In this document: piece after piece, positions 54,148 through 64,000 of the stretch | How positions within the stretch are numbered: the stretch's first letter is position 1 | Layout of the letters: each line of letters starts with the position of its first letter | NCBI RefSeq assembly: GCF_037038585.1 | Contig: NC_092560.1 | Coordinates: forward strand, 84,925,549 to 84,989,548 | Direction of reading: 5' to 3' | Source of the DNA: Patagioenas fasciata | Taxonomy: Eukaryota > Chordata > Aves > Columbiformes > Columbidae | Length of the DNA stretch: 64,000 nt | Notes under the pieces: model-generated | The model's input: the letters and a program-made list of their open reading frames with translations, nothing else | Database searches by the model: none | What the model was told of the DNA's origin: nothing | Translations under genes and position numbers: made by a program

Positions 54148-54832
54148 CATCCTGAAGGGCAAAAGGAGGGACTATCAGGTGTAGGATAAAGTGGCCTTTC
54201 CGCGGGCGCCCGCCCAGCCCGGCTGTCCCACACTTCCCAGAGGAACGTGTCGGGTGGTGACAGTGCAGGCGTGGACACCCCGTCCCACGCCGGGGTGACC
54301 TTGGCCTCGGGCCGGGTGCTGAGCCGACGGGTGGGGACATGGCCCTGCTGGCCCCGGAGCAGCTCACGCTTCGTGTCACCCGCAATATAGTGACCACAGC
54401 ATTGTCCCCACCACTGCTGGGCAGGGCCGGGGGACAGCACAGTCACCTCCTCCCCGCACATTGCGCCACTGGTCCTGCCCTGCGGCATCTTGCTAAAGAT
54501 AATAATGATCTCGCTGTGTTCCCTGAGATCTTCTCTGAGCCTGTTTTCAGCTGCTCGACACAATATTGCTGCATAATTTGGAGTGTCTCCTCTTCATTTT
54601 TTTTGGATGCGAGACTTAGCAACAGAGAAAGGTGCTAAAGAGAGACAAAACTTGTGTGGGTGGCTGGAGATTAGCCATTTGGAAATCTCTCCTTTTCTTT
54701 GTACCGCAAGCTGTTTGCGTGTTTCCACTTCCAAATTGCTATACTTGGGTGCGAGCGCGCCGGTGCAGCCGCCTCGCGCTGAGCCCCCGGCACTGCCGAG
54801 GTGCAGAGATCCCGTAAGGCCGGCGCTGCCTG
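54148..54832. other. Intergenic DNA, GC-rich then mixed
   Basis: No gene recognised. Short overlapping ORFs only. Confidence 0.5.
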
Positions 54833-54894
54833 CGGGCAGGCGGGAGGGCAGGCGGGAGGGCAGGCAGGAGAGCAGGCAGGAGAGCAGGCAGACA
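54833..54894. repeat. 12 bp repeat (GGCAGGCGGGAG)
   Basis: About five units changing from GGCAGGCGGGAG to AGCAGGCAGGAG, directly before the 14-bp array. Confidence 0.9.
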
Positions 54895-54897
54895 GGC

Positions 54898-55556
54898 TGC
54901 ATCCCCTGGTGAACATCCTCAGTGAGCATCCCTCAGTGAGCATCCCTCAGTGAGCATCCCTGGGTGAACATCCCTCGGTCAGCATCCCTAGGTGAACATC
55001 CCTGGCTGAGCATCCCTGGGTGAATATCCCTGACCGAGTATCCCTGAGTGAACATCCCTCGGTCAGCATCCCTGGGTGAACATCCCTGGGTGATCATCCC
55101 TGGCTGAGCATCCCTGGGTCAGCATCCCTGGGTGATCATCCCTTGATCATCATCCCTGGGTGGTCATCCCTGGCTGAGCATCCCTGGGTCAGCATCCCTA
55201 GGTGATCATCCCTGGGTGATCATCCCCGGGTCAGCATCCCTGGGTGATCATCCCTGGGTGAGGATGCCTGAGTGAACATCCCTGAGTGAGCATCCTTGGG
55301 TGAATATCCCTGGGTGAGTGTCTGTGTCCAAGCATACCTGGGTGATCATCCCTGGGTCAGCATCCCTGGGTGATCATCCCTTGGTCAGCACCCCTGGGTG
55401 ATCATCCCTGGGTCAGCATCCCTGGGTGATCATCCCTGGGTGATCATCCCTGGGTCAGCATCCCTGGGTCAGCATCCCTGGGTGATCGTCCCTGGGTCAG
55501 CATCCGTGGGTGATCATCCCTGGGTGATCGTCCCTGGGTGATCGTCCCTGGCCGTG
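54898..55556. repeat. 14 bp minisatellite (GGTGATCATCCCTG), about 46 copies
   Basis: Units GGTGATCATCCCTG, GGTCAGCATCCCTG and GGTGAACATCCCTG alternate with a 14-bp period. The GATC palindrome occurs in most right-hand units, while AACATCCCTC forms dominate the left. The CATCCCTG core is nearly constant. Confidence 0.96.
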
Positions 55557-56301
55557 GCCGGAGCTGCCGTGGGGTGTCCCCCTGCCCGGCCCAGGCGACG
55601 CTCGCACCCTGGCACACACAGGGCAAGTTCCCAACCTCATCGGTATGAAATCCAGAACTCCTCTTATTAAACATTCTCTTCATTTCCAAAGACAAATATG
55701 AACAGAAACACAACCAAACATGTACTGTATTAAAATCATTGATTCACAATATTTAAATTTCCAGCTAGCCTCCAATTAGCAGGCTTTCCAATATTTGAAC
55801 AGAAGACCATTTTAATGCAATTACAAACACATTTTAGGCATCTAAATTTTTTGCATAATTAGTTCCCTATTAAACTATTTATGTAGCCCTTTTTCCATCA
55901 GAAACAGAGAAAGCAGAACAATTTTATTCCTTACTGTTACAATAATTAACTATGCAAGTAGAACAGCATATTAATAGAGTATAATTTGTTTACATTTAAA
56001 AGAAAATTGTGTTAGATTAGCATAGCAAAAGACTATTTCCATATCCAGGCAGTAATATGCAGGCCTAATAGCAATTTACAGTGTAGTTAAAGAATATTAT
56101 TAATAAAGTAATACAGTGTAATTCTGTTTGCCCCCACCATATTTCACAATGTCCTTAATTACAGCTAATTCCATCGAGACTAATTTGGGTGTTATTAAGC
56201 GGTAGACACAGGAATCTTAAATACAACCTTTGTTAATGACGAAGTTGCAAAGTTACTGGGGAGCCTGTTCCCGCGGCAGAAGGGCGGCGCACGGCTCTTC
56301 C
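55557..56301. promoter_or_regulatory. AT-rich unique block, candidate conserved non-coding element
   Basis: About 55630-56230 is strongly AT-rich, non-repetitive and without an ORF, rich in TTAAT, ATTTAAAT, TAATTA and TTTGCATAATTAG-type words. It is sandwiched between two expanded minisatellites (54.9 and 56.3 kb). It is the longest stretch of enhancer-like composition in the right half of the window. Conservation is inferred, not measured. Confidence 0.35.
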
Positions 56302-56895
56302 ATGGTGGACGGGACGGTGCTGGGGGATGCGGGGACGATGCTGAGGGATACGGGGACAGTGCTGAAGGATACAGGGACGATGCTGAGGGATGCGGGGACG
56401 ATGCTGAGGGATGTGGGGACAATGCTGAGGGATGCAGGAGTGATGCTGAGGGATGCAGAAGCGATGCTGAGGGATGCAGGAGTGATGCTGAAGGATGCAG
56501 GAGCGATGCTGAAGGATGCAGCGACGATGCTGAGGGATGCGGGGAGGATGCTGAGGGATGCGGGAAGGATGCTGAAGGATGCAGGAGCAATGCTGAAGGA
56601 TGCAGGGATGATGCTAAGCGATGCAGGAGTAATGCTGAGGGATGCAGGGAGGATGCCGAAGGATGCAGGAGCGATGCTGAAGGATGCAGGAGCGATGCTG
56701 AGGGATGCAGGGACGATGCTGAAGGATGCAGGGAGGATGCTGAGGGATGCAGGAGCGATGCTGAGGGATGCAGGAGTGATGCTGAGGGATGCAGGAATGA
56801 TGCTGAAAGATGCAGGAGCGATGCCAAGGGATGCAGGAGCGATGATGAGGGATGCAGGAGAGATGCTGAGGGATGCAGGAATGATGCCGAGGGAT
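56302..56895. repeat. 21 bp minisatellite, about 28 copies
   Basis: The unit is GATGCTGAGGGATGCAGGAGC with changes at fixed positions (GAGGG/GAAGG; GAGC/GGAC/GAGT). The plus strand reads a seven-residue repeat, MLRDAGx or MLKDAGx, in a 236-codon ORF (56230-56940). The minus strand is open in two frames (SLHPSAS and SIAPASL). The reverse complement of each unit carries GCATCCCTCAGC or a GCATCCTTCAGC variant. Confidence 0.96.
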
Positions 56896-57272
56896 AATAA
56901 CATTTGTAATCTTATAAATAGGGGAGGCATAAGCCAGTAATCAGTTTGTCTCCACACTGTATCCCCATGAAGTCAACAGAATTACAGAGAGAAACTTCTC
57001 CTTTGAGCATTGTTTTTGCCCAGAAAAGGTTATTCCTTCCATGGGCAATCAAGATGTTTTCTATTCCAGTATTTAGATGCACATCAATGCACTGGATTAA
57101 ATTTCTCCACATGCCAGTATGCCCCAGCATATGTTTTCGAGGCACAGAATACACATCCCATCATGCTAAAATGATTTGTGGCAAAATCACACAAAGCCCA
57201 AGTAAGTGAGTTTTTAATTGTGCTCTTGAAAGCAATTACACTTGTTCTCTCCTGTCGCTGGCAAGCCTGCTG
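56896..57272. other. Intergenic unique DNA between arrays
   Basis: Ordinary AT-leaning sequence. No gene or repeat recognised. Confidence 0.5.
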
Positions 57273-57432
57273 GGGACATCCCTGCCTTTGGGACAGGGAC
57301 ATCCCTACCTTTGGGACAGCACATCCCTGCCTTTGGGACAGGGACATCCCTGCCTTTGGGACAGGGACATCCCTACCTTCGGGACAGCACATCCCTGCCT
57401 CTGGGACAGGGACATCCCTGCCTTTGGGAGAC
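57273..57432. repeat. 22/23 bp minisatellite with three-unit higher-order pattern
   Basis: Seven units of GGGACATCCCTGCCTTTGGGACA type. The variants follow the order GGG-TGCC, GGG-TACC, GCA-TGCC and then repeat that order, so the true repeat is a 68-bp trimer present twice plus one unit. Confidence 0.93.
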
Positions 57433-57916
57433 GGTTATCTACAGCCCATTTCTCTCAACATAGCTTTTAAATAGTCTTCCTTTTGTAAAAAAGAATATAT
57501 ATATATATATATATGTAATCTAACTCTCAGTAGAATTTGCTGAATTGTGCACAAGTGCTCGTTTCCATCCAGGACTGAAGAGACCACTGGTGAATACGGC
57601 TCTGCAATAATCTGTTCCACCGAAAATTAGAAAAGGGAAAAAGGAAAAAAAAAAGAGGAGATAGAGAAAGAGAGAAATCATAGCAGTGTCTTCATATCCT
57701 GCAGATGGCTAATATTCATATGGAGCTGGCAGGCGCCTCCAATGCCAAGCCGAAAGCAGAGAGCATCAGCCTGTTCTTGCACCCGGAGCTGGCAGCCTGG
57801 CGCCCGCCTCCCACAGCCCCAGCCCCGGGAACGGAACAGCCTACGGCGGCTCCTGCTCGGGGTGCACAGAGCTCTCAGGAGCCCTTGCGCTAGGAGCTGG
57901 AAAAGTGAGGAGATGG
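57433..57916. other. Intergenic unique DNA with an (AT)n run
   Basis: An (AT)n dinucleotide run of about 20 bp lies at 57494-57514, with a poly-A/purine tract at about 57627-57676. No gene recognised. Confidence 0.6.
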
Positions 57917-58272
57917 GAAGAGCTTCTGTCCATCTCTGAAGAGCTTCTGTCCATCCCTGAAGAGTGTTGGTCCATCCCTGAAGAGCTTCTGTCCATCCCT
58001 GAAGAGCTTCTGTCCATTCCTGAAGAGTGTTGGTCCATCCCTGAAGAGCATCGGTCCATCCCTGAAGAGCATCGGTCCATCCCTGAAGAGCTTCAGTCCA
58101 TTCCTGAAAAGCTTCAGTCCATCCCTGAAGAGCTTCAGTCCATTCCTGAAGAGTGTTGGTCTATCCCTGAAGAGCTTCCATCCATCCCTGAAGATCTTCC
58201 ATCCCTCCCCGAAGAGCTTCGGTCCATCCCTGAAGAGCGTTGGTCCATCCCTGAAGAGCTTCATTCCGTCCC
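57917..58272. repeat. 21 bp minisatellite (CATCCCTGAAGAGCTTCTGTC), about 17 copies
   Basis: Period 21, with variable positions at CTTCTG/TGTTGG/CATCGG/CTTCAG. The plus frame reads SIPEELL-like heptapeptides (149-codon ORF 57905-58354) and the minus frame LFRDGPK. The neighbouring array at 56.3 kb has the same 21-bp period and, on its opposite strand, the same CATCCCT start. Confidence 0.96.
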
Positions 58273-60129
58273 TGCCTCCGCTTTTAGGGCATCCAAAACG
58301 CTGCTGCGTTTTCCATCCTCCTGTCCCAACAGCACACAACCCAGGGGGTTTTAATTTGTCTCAACCTGTGTGTTATTTTGCTTCTTACCTTTGCTTTGCT
58401 TCCTTTTGAAATCAACAAGCTCTGTGCATTCCCGAACTAATAGTTGTGAGATGAGAATGGGACCTGACGGGTGGCAGTCCTATCAAGGACTTCCAAAAAA
58501 GAAAAACCCAAATACTTGTGCCCTAGAACAATATGTATCTTTTTTTCATTAGTCAGAATGACTTCTACAGCTTGGGAGGGTGACTGGGAAGGACAGATAA
58601 GTGTTGCCTTTTGACATTCAGATGATATTACTAAGACATTTCTATGTAGTGTGCGCCAACCGATGTGGTACTTCTGCATGTGTTTTGCCGTTGTCTTGTG
58701 GGCCAGAAAACTGGCTTGCCTTGGAGTAATTTAATGCATCTTTAATTAGCATTGCTGTTTAATACAACAGCACACTAACATGACAACGCCTCTTCTCTGT
58801 CGAGAGATCTGGAGATGCTTTTAGTGCACCCTTTCTCATTCTTTCTTGATGAATCACAGCGTTTCTCTTCTTTATAAAGACATAGGTGTGAGTCAAACCT
58901 CGCCCGAAAAGGCAGAGCTGCTGCAAATGGCCCCAGCTCTACCCGATGCTGAAGCATGTTCCGAAAGCCATGGAATATGGCGTGAAAGAGTATTTGCTAT
59001 AAGCTTAGGAGCCCTACAAACCTTTCTGGGCAAGGTGTGCCGCCAGCTCCGGGAGGGAAGCTCCTTCCCGCTGCACCGCAGCCAGCAGAGCAGGTGATTC
59101 CCCAGGCACCGGCTTGCCGCAAAGACAATTAATAATTAATGCTGCAGAATCATTAATGCCGCGGTGGTTAGAAGCACTTGTGCTGCGTGCGGCTCCGCGG
59201 GGGACCTGGGCGGGATGCACGCAGCTTTGGGCAGACGCCTCACCCTCCCGTGGCATTCAGCCTTTTCAAATCACTTCCCTGCCTCCCTCGCTGCCTGTCG
59301 AAGGTTTTTGAGGACGCCAGCATCGCAACGCTCTTATTTATGCTTTGGGATAGGCTGAATGCTCCCCGTGCCAGTTAGAACGTGGCTCTGGCAGCAGCGC
59401 CTCCCCGGTGACATTTTGCAATGCCTCGGGAAGGGGCACCGCGCCGACCCTCAGGCGGGGGCGAGTGGACGGCGTCGCACGCAGCGCAACGGCTTCCATC
59501 CCCAATGGGGATGTGCAGAATGATCAAGCCCAGTCGATGTGCAGGTTGGAAATACTTGTCCCAAATAACAGGGTAGTTTACAACCCGTCTCTGCTTTTGA
59601 CATGCTGATATCCTCAAATAGCAACAATAAAGCTTCTGTCTTCTTTCAAGATATTTGTCATCTTTTGATCTTAAGCCAGAAAAAATTGAATTCTGGGAGA
59701 TCAAAACTCCTAACCTGATAGCTTATATCCTCAGCAAGTGCTTATCGAGTGTAATCCAGAAAGATGGCACATTTCAAAAGTGACAATGAATAAAGTTCAG
59801 CGCGCTGCAAAAAAGTAAACAGACTTCAAACAGAAGCGGCGTTCGCGGGCCGTGAATTCCCTCTAACGGGCGGCTGAGCCCCGGTCCTTTGCTGGTCGTC
59901 TGACTCACAGGAATTTTAAATGAAATTAAGGCTGTAAAAGCTAAATAACATATCATTTCAAAGAGAAAATGCCAAGTTCAGTATTGAATACATATTTCAT
60001 GAGCTCTGTCCTGTTGTGCTCCAGCAGCTGCCCAGTGCTGCCCAGCCGCCCCTGCACGACACGGTTCCTGTTCCATGGCCGGGTGGGAAATCTTCGTTTT
60101 CAAACCCACCCCCCTGGTTGATTCTGCTC
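58273..60129. other. Intergenic unique DNA
   Basis: No gene recognised. Mixed composition: AT-rich at 58360-58900 and 59560-60000, with a GC-rich patch at 59030-59480. Short ORFs only. Confidence 0.5.
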
Positions 60130-61565
60130 ACACGCATGTACACACCCACACGTGCATACATACCCATGTACACACCCACACATTCATACATACACATGTA
60201 CACACCCACACATGCATGCACACACGTGCACACACCCACACATGCATGCACACACACACATGCATGCACACACATGCACACACACACACATGCATGCACA
60301 CACATGCACACACCCACGCATGCATATACACACCCACACATGCATACATACACATGCACACACCCACACATGCATGCACACACACCCACACATGCATGCA
60401 CACACCCACACATGCATGCGCATGCATGCACACACGTACAGACCACATGTACATGCACTTGTACATACGCACAGATGAATGCACACACCTGCACAGACAT
60501 GCAGACATATGCACATACCCGCACATGCATGCACACCCCAGTGCATGCATGCACACAGCTACACACGCATGCACACAGCTGCACGTGCATGCACACCCAT
60601 ATACACACCCACAGATGAATGCATACACATGCACACACCTGCGCATGCATGCACACACCCACACATGCACACTATGCATGCATGCACACACATGTACATA
60701 GCCACAGATGAATGCACACACCTGCACAGACATGCACACACCTGCACATGCATGCACGCACCCACACATGCACGCACACTATGCATGCATGCACACACAT
60801 GTACATAGCCACAGATGAATGCACACACCTGCACAGATATGCACACACCTGCATACTCAGGCACACATCTGCACACACGTGCGCACACCTGCACATGAAT
60901 GCACACACGTACACATTGATGCATGCATGCACACACCTGTACACGCCTGCACACAGCTGCACGTCCATGCACACAGCTGCACATGCATTCACACACAAGT
61001 ACAAACCCACAGGTGAATGCATACACATACACACACCTTCACACACCTGCACATGCACGCACACACATGTACACACCCACAGATGAATGCATACACATAC
61101 ACACACGTCCACACACCTGCACATGCACGCACACACATGTACACACCCACAGATGAATGCATACACATACACACACGTTCACACACCTGCACATGCACGC
61201 ACACACATGTACACACCCACAGATGAATGCATACACATACACACACCTTCACACACCTGCACATGCACGCACACACAGGTACACACCCACAGATGAATGC
61301 ATACACATACACACACCTTCACACACCTGCACATGCACGCACACACATGTACACACACACAGATGAACGCATACACATGCACACACCTGCACACGCATGC
61401 ACACACCCACACATGCACGCACACAACTATGCATGCATGCACACACCTGCACACGCATGCACACACCTGCACACGCATGCACACAGCCGCACATGCATGT
61501 ACACACGTACACACCCACAGATGAATGCATACACCTGCACACACCTGCACACACCTGCACCACAC
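60130..61565. repeat. CA-rich alternating purine-pyrimidine array with 70 bp and about 105 bp higher-order repeats
   Basis: The array is built of CACACACC, CACATGCATGCA and CACATGTACACAC words. From 61011 to about 61430 a 70-bp unit (starting at A(G/A)GTGAATGC or AGATGAATGC: 61011, 61081, 61151, 61221, 61291, 61361) repeats six times with few changes. Between about 60620 and 60840 a unit of roughly 105 bp is repeated. His/Thr and Cys/Val ORFs on both strands (up to 221 codons) are artefacts. Confidence 0.96.
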
Positions 61566-61789
61566 AGGCAGCAGCGTGCCCCCCCCTGCACGCCCGGAGC
61601 GCCCCCAGCCCCAGGCCGGCCGCGGTCTGTGCCGGTTTCTCCGTGCTGACCCCGGAGCTGTTGCTCAGCTCACCCCTCCAGGCTGCAGAAACTTAACCTG
61701 GGAGAATGATGCGAAAAAGAACCCAAGAATTCTTGAAAAGCCTTTTATCAGCACTAAGGCTACAAGGCAGGCAGAAGAAAACAAAGTCA

Positions 61790-62060
61790 GCAGTGGTTGT
61801 AAATTGTCTGGAAACCATAAATTAAAATTAAAGAGTTCAAATATGATATAAAATCATTTAATCTGGATGATTTATGCTCGTTCTCAGATGCAATTATTTA
61901 CTAACGCTTCTGTTTATTGCTCTTTTGACTTTTTTAATTACTGTATTCCAAAAATTCAATTACCGAGTGTAGTATATATTTCAAGCAATAGTATTGTAAA
62001 TAAAAAGAGAACCAATTAATAATGTGCTTAGTCTAGCAAAGCTAAATCAAGTGTAATACA
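61790..62060. promoter_or_regulatory. Candidate conserved non-coding element
   Basis: AT-rich, repeat-free DNA immediately right of the CA-rich array, with TAAATTAAAATTAAAG, TTTAATTACTG and CCAATTAATAATG words. Assigned by composition only. Confidence 0.33.
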
Positions 62061-62607
62061 AAGTGCTGGCAAGTTGCTGAGGGCTGGGGAACTGGGAGAA
62101 GCCCCGGTGTCAGCGGCGAGGGCTGCGCTGGGACAGCGCGGGGGGCGCTTTGCGGGGACCGCGGCCGTTTTGGGGGGTTTTGGGGTTTCTGGCGTTGTCT
62201 ACTCCCCGGGTGGGACGTGTCGGTGTCCCCGGGCGCGTCCCCTCGCACTGGTTTTGTACCTTAAAAACTAATCCGGGACACGGGGTCGCTGAGGGGCAAT
62301 GGGAGGAGGGCGCCGCTGCGGTTCCGCCGTGTTTGCAGAATAAATAGTTTGTCCTTTTATCTCGTTCCGTCAACAGACTTTGGCATCACTAGAAAAATCA
62401 ATTTCTGGTCACCTTAGGAAGATTGTTGGACAAATATCTGGGCTGAGACCTTTGCTTGTAGCTGATATTTACTTTCTCTCTCTATAAATATATACAGGCG
62501 CTAGTAGAGCGGAGACACTGTGCAGGATGCTGTAGATGAACGCTGGCTGTGTGAGATGACTTTATCCTGAAAGAAAAGCCTGATCTAAGATTTTTAAATG
62601 GGAAGAA

Positions 62608-62770
62608 TGAGATTTTCGTGGTGGCTGGGGTTGGAAGGGGCCTCTGCAGACCCCCCAGTCCGTGGCCTCGCTCAGAAATGGCTGGATAGGTTTTCTGGGG
62701 GGTAAAACCCCAAACGTGGGGCCGCAGGTCGCTGCCTCCCCGCAGCAGATCGGCTCCACCAGCACCTCCT
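62608..62770 (-). mobile_element. CR1 LINE 3'-tail fragment (degenerate)
   Basis: GGCTGGGGTTGGAAGGGGCC followed by TCTGCAGACCCCCCAGTC resembles the antisense of the CR1 3' end, the dominant LINE of birds and other sauropsids. The following GGCCTCGCTCAGAAATGGCT roughly follows the same consensus. The right limit is vague, the fragment lacks coding sequence and it is old. It is the only transposon fragment I recognise here. Confidence 0.6.
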
Positions 62771-64000
62771 TTCGCCCTAGATAAGAATTAGAGGTGTTTC
62801 CTGCGGCACAGGGAGCTCGTTTCTCCTCCTGCACCTTGTGCCCAGTAAATCCCCCAGCTCCCCGCCTCGCGGCTCCGCTGTTTCACCTGCGCGAGAAGTG
62901 ATTTGGGAAAGGCGATAGCGGCTCTGCCCGTGAGCGCTGCCGCTCGCGTACAACCCGGGAGTTTTACAAGCAATGGGTAAAACTTCAAGCAGAACAGAAG
63001 AAAGCGCTCTCCAAATTCTCTTCTGTCCTCAGGAAACGCCTTATAAACTGGAATTGATTCTTGTAAAACCTTCATGAAAAATAAATCCAAACATCTCGAA
63101 ACATCTGTTGTGGAGCACGAGGTTCCTGTGAGTGAGTCCAGCCTCAGCGCCCCCTTGGACGCCCTGATAAAGGGGAGATATGGGAGAGGGTTTCTCGGGC
63201 ATCGAGTGCTGCCCTGGGCTGGCTGCTCCGCTCCATGTGTTTTAGAAGAACTTGCCCGGAGAGCCAACGCTCGGCTGCCCGAGCAGTGTCCTGTGATTAC
63301 AGCCTCATTGCAATATTTATTAGGCCTGATTACAAAGTGATAAACAGCTGGAGTTGTTGACAGAATGGCTTGTCCACAACGGGTGTGCTGGGCTGAAGCA
63401 GCCCCAGCCCGGCGCAGACGGGTCCCCAGGACGTTCCCTGATGTCCTTCACCTCGGGTGCCGCGTCTCCTGTTCTCTGCAGGGCTCAGACCGGGGAGCGC
63501 GGCTGCATCTTCTTACCTCCTATTTATTAATGGGAGTCACACGGCTAAATCCCAGCGCGCCGACCCGCGCGGCTCCCGCCGCATCTCCATATGGTCGGGA
63601 GGACTCGGGGACACCCTGTGTCTGAAGGTACCAAGTGGCTTAATTAGAATATTCAAGTGATTTACAGCTCCTAAATCATAGGTATCATTAAGCTAACTCT
63701 GCTCAAAAGGGGCTCTGACACGCCTGCACTTCCAGCAGTAACATATGGAGGCGAATCCTCCGCAGTCAGCAAAGCGGCGCAGCAGCCGGACGCGCGGGGC
63801 GCTCGGGTGCGTGGATGGATGTGCCAGAGCAGCCCAAGGTCAAGGGCGTCCTGCAGAGCACAGGGCTCAGGTGCGGTTGGTGGGGACGAGAGGAGGGCTG
63901 AGGGGCAACAGGGACGCCCGGGAGGCTGAGCACTGGGGTCAGGGGGGGACACGGTGTTATCCACCGGGTCTGGGCGCAGAGTGGGGTACACGGTGTTATC

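Larger units (their letters stand above)
61566..64000. other. Intergenic DNA to window end
   Basis: No gene recognised. 61790-62060 is AT-rich and conserved-looking. 62090-62330 is CpG-rich. A CR1 tail fragment lies at about 62608-62770. 63280-63360 and 63510-63700 have short AT-rich motifs (TGCAATATTTATTAGG, CTTAATTAGAATATTC). The last 140 bases carry a short repeat: ACACGGTGTTATC occurs at 63950 and 63988. Confidence 0.5.

Noticed and set aside
54898..58272. Regular short repeats considered as a CRISPR array
   Set aside because: The units are contiguous and degenerate with no unique spacers of constant length, and the genome is a vertebrate. These are minisatellites.
59997..61649. His/Thr- and Cys/Val-rich ORFs up to 221 codons
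   Set aside because: Translations of CA-rich repeat DNA. Several frames on both strands are equally open.

Overview
This is vertebrate nuclear DNA, almost certainly from a bird. The only gene I can name is the 5' end of TCF4 (the class I bHLH E-protein ITF2/E2-2), on the minus strand at the left edge. Two coding exons are readable. Exon 2 (3856-3947) starts translation with [20 protein letters not shown] and so on. Exon 3 (2256-2328) encodes [19 protein letters not shown] and so on. Both have clean splice sites and correct phase. The first residues separate TCF4 from its paralogues TCF3 and TCF12. The rest of TCF4 lies beyond base 1. A degenerate CR1-LINE tail (about 62.6 kb), very low transposon content and many GC-rich minisatellites fit a bird. 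From general knowledge, TCF4 is Z-linked in chicken. The species cannot be told from the sequence alone.

Layout. 1-2255 is the start of intron 3, with CpG-rich patches. 2329-3855 is intron 2. 3948 to about 6300 holds the promoter region: two CpG-rich blocks (about 4.38-4.87 kb and 5.82-6.31 kb), TATA-like elements and candidate exon 1 donors. From about 6.3 kb to 64 kb I see no supportable protein-coding gene. This looks like the gene desert upstream of TCF4, made of AT-rich unique DNA that resembles conserved regulatory sequence, broken up by tandem arrays.

Twelve substantial minisatellite or microsatellite arrays occupy about 6.4 kb, roughly a tenth of the window. They are: 20-21 bp units at 6327-7326; 14 bp at 11251-11575; 48/50 bp at 30351-31108; 13-14 bp G-rich at 34585-34925; TTTGG/TTTGC pentamers at 38722-38973; 9 bp/trinucleotide at 48102-48371; 30/31 bp at 52905-53220; 14 bp at 54898-55556; 21 bp at 56302-56895; 22/23 bp at 57273-57432; 21 bp at 57917-58272; and 1.4 kb of CA-rich alternating purine-pyrimidine DNA at 60130-61565. 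Most long open reading frames in the window come from these arrays, whose units lack stop codons in several or all frames, so I did not call them genes.

The most unusual feature is the cluster of arrays between 52.9 and 61.6 kb. Several different arrays, separated by unique DNA, share a CATCCC(T) core, one of them in inverted orientation. The arrays sit among AT-rich blocks that look like conserved non-coding elements. Any functional link to TCF4 regulation is inference.
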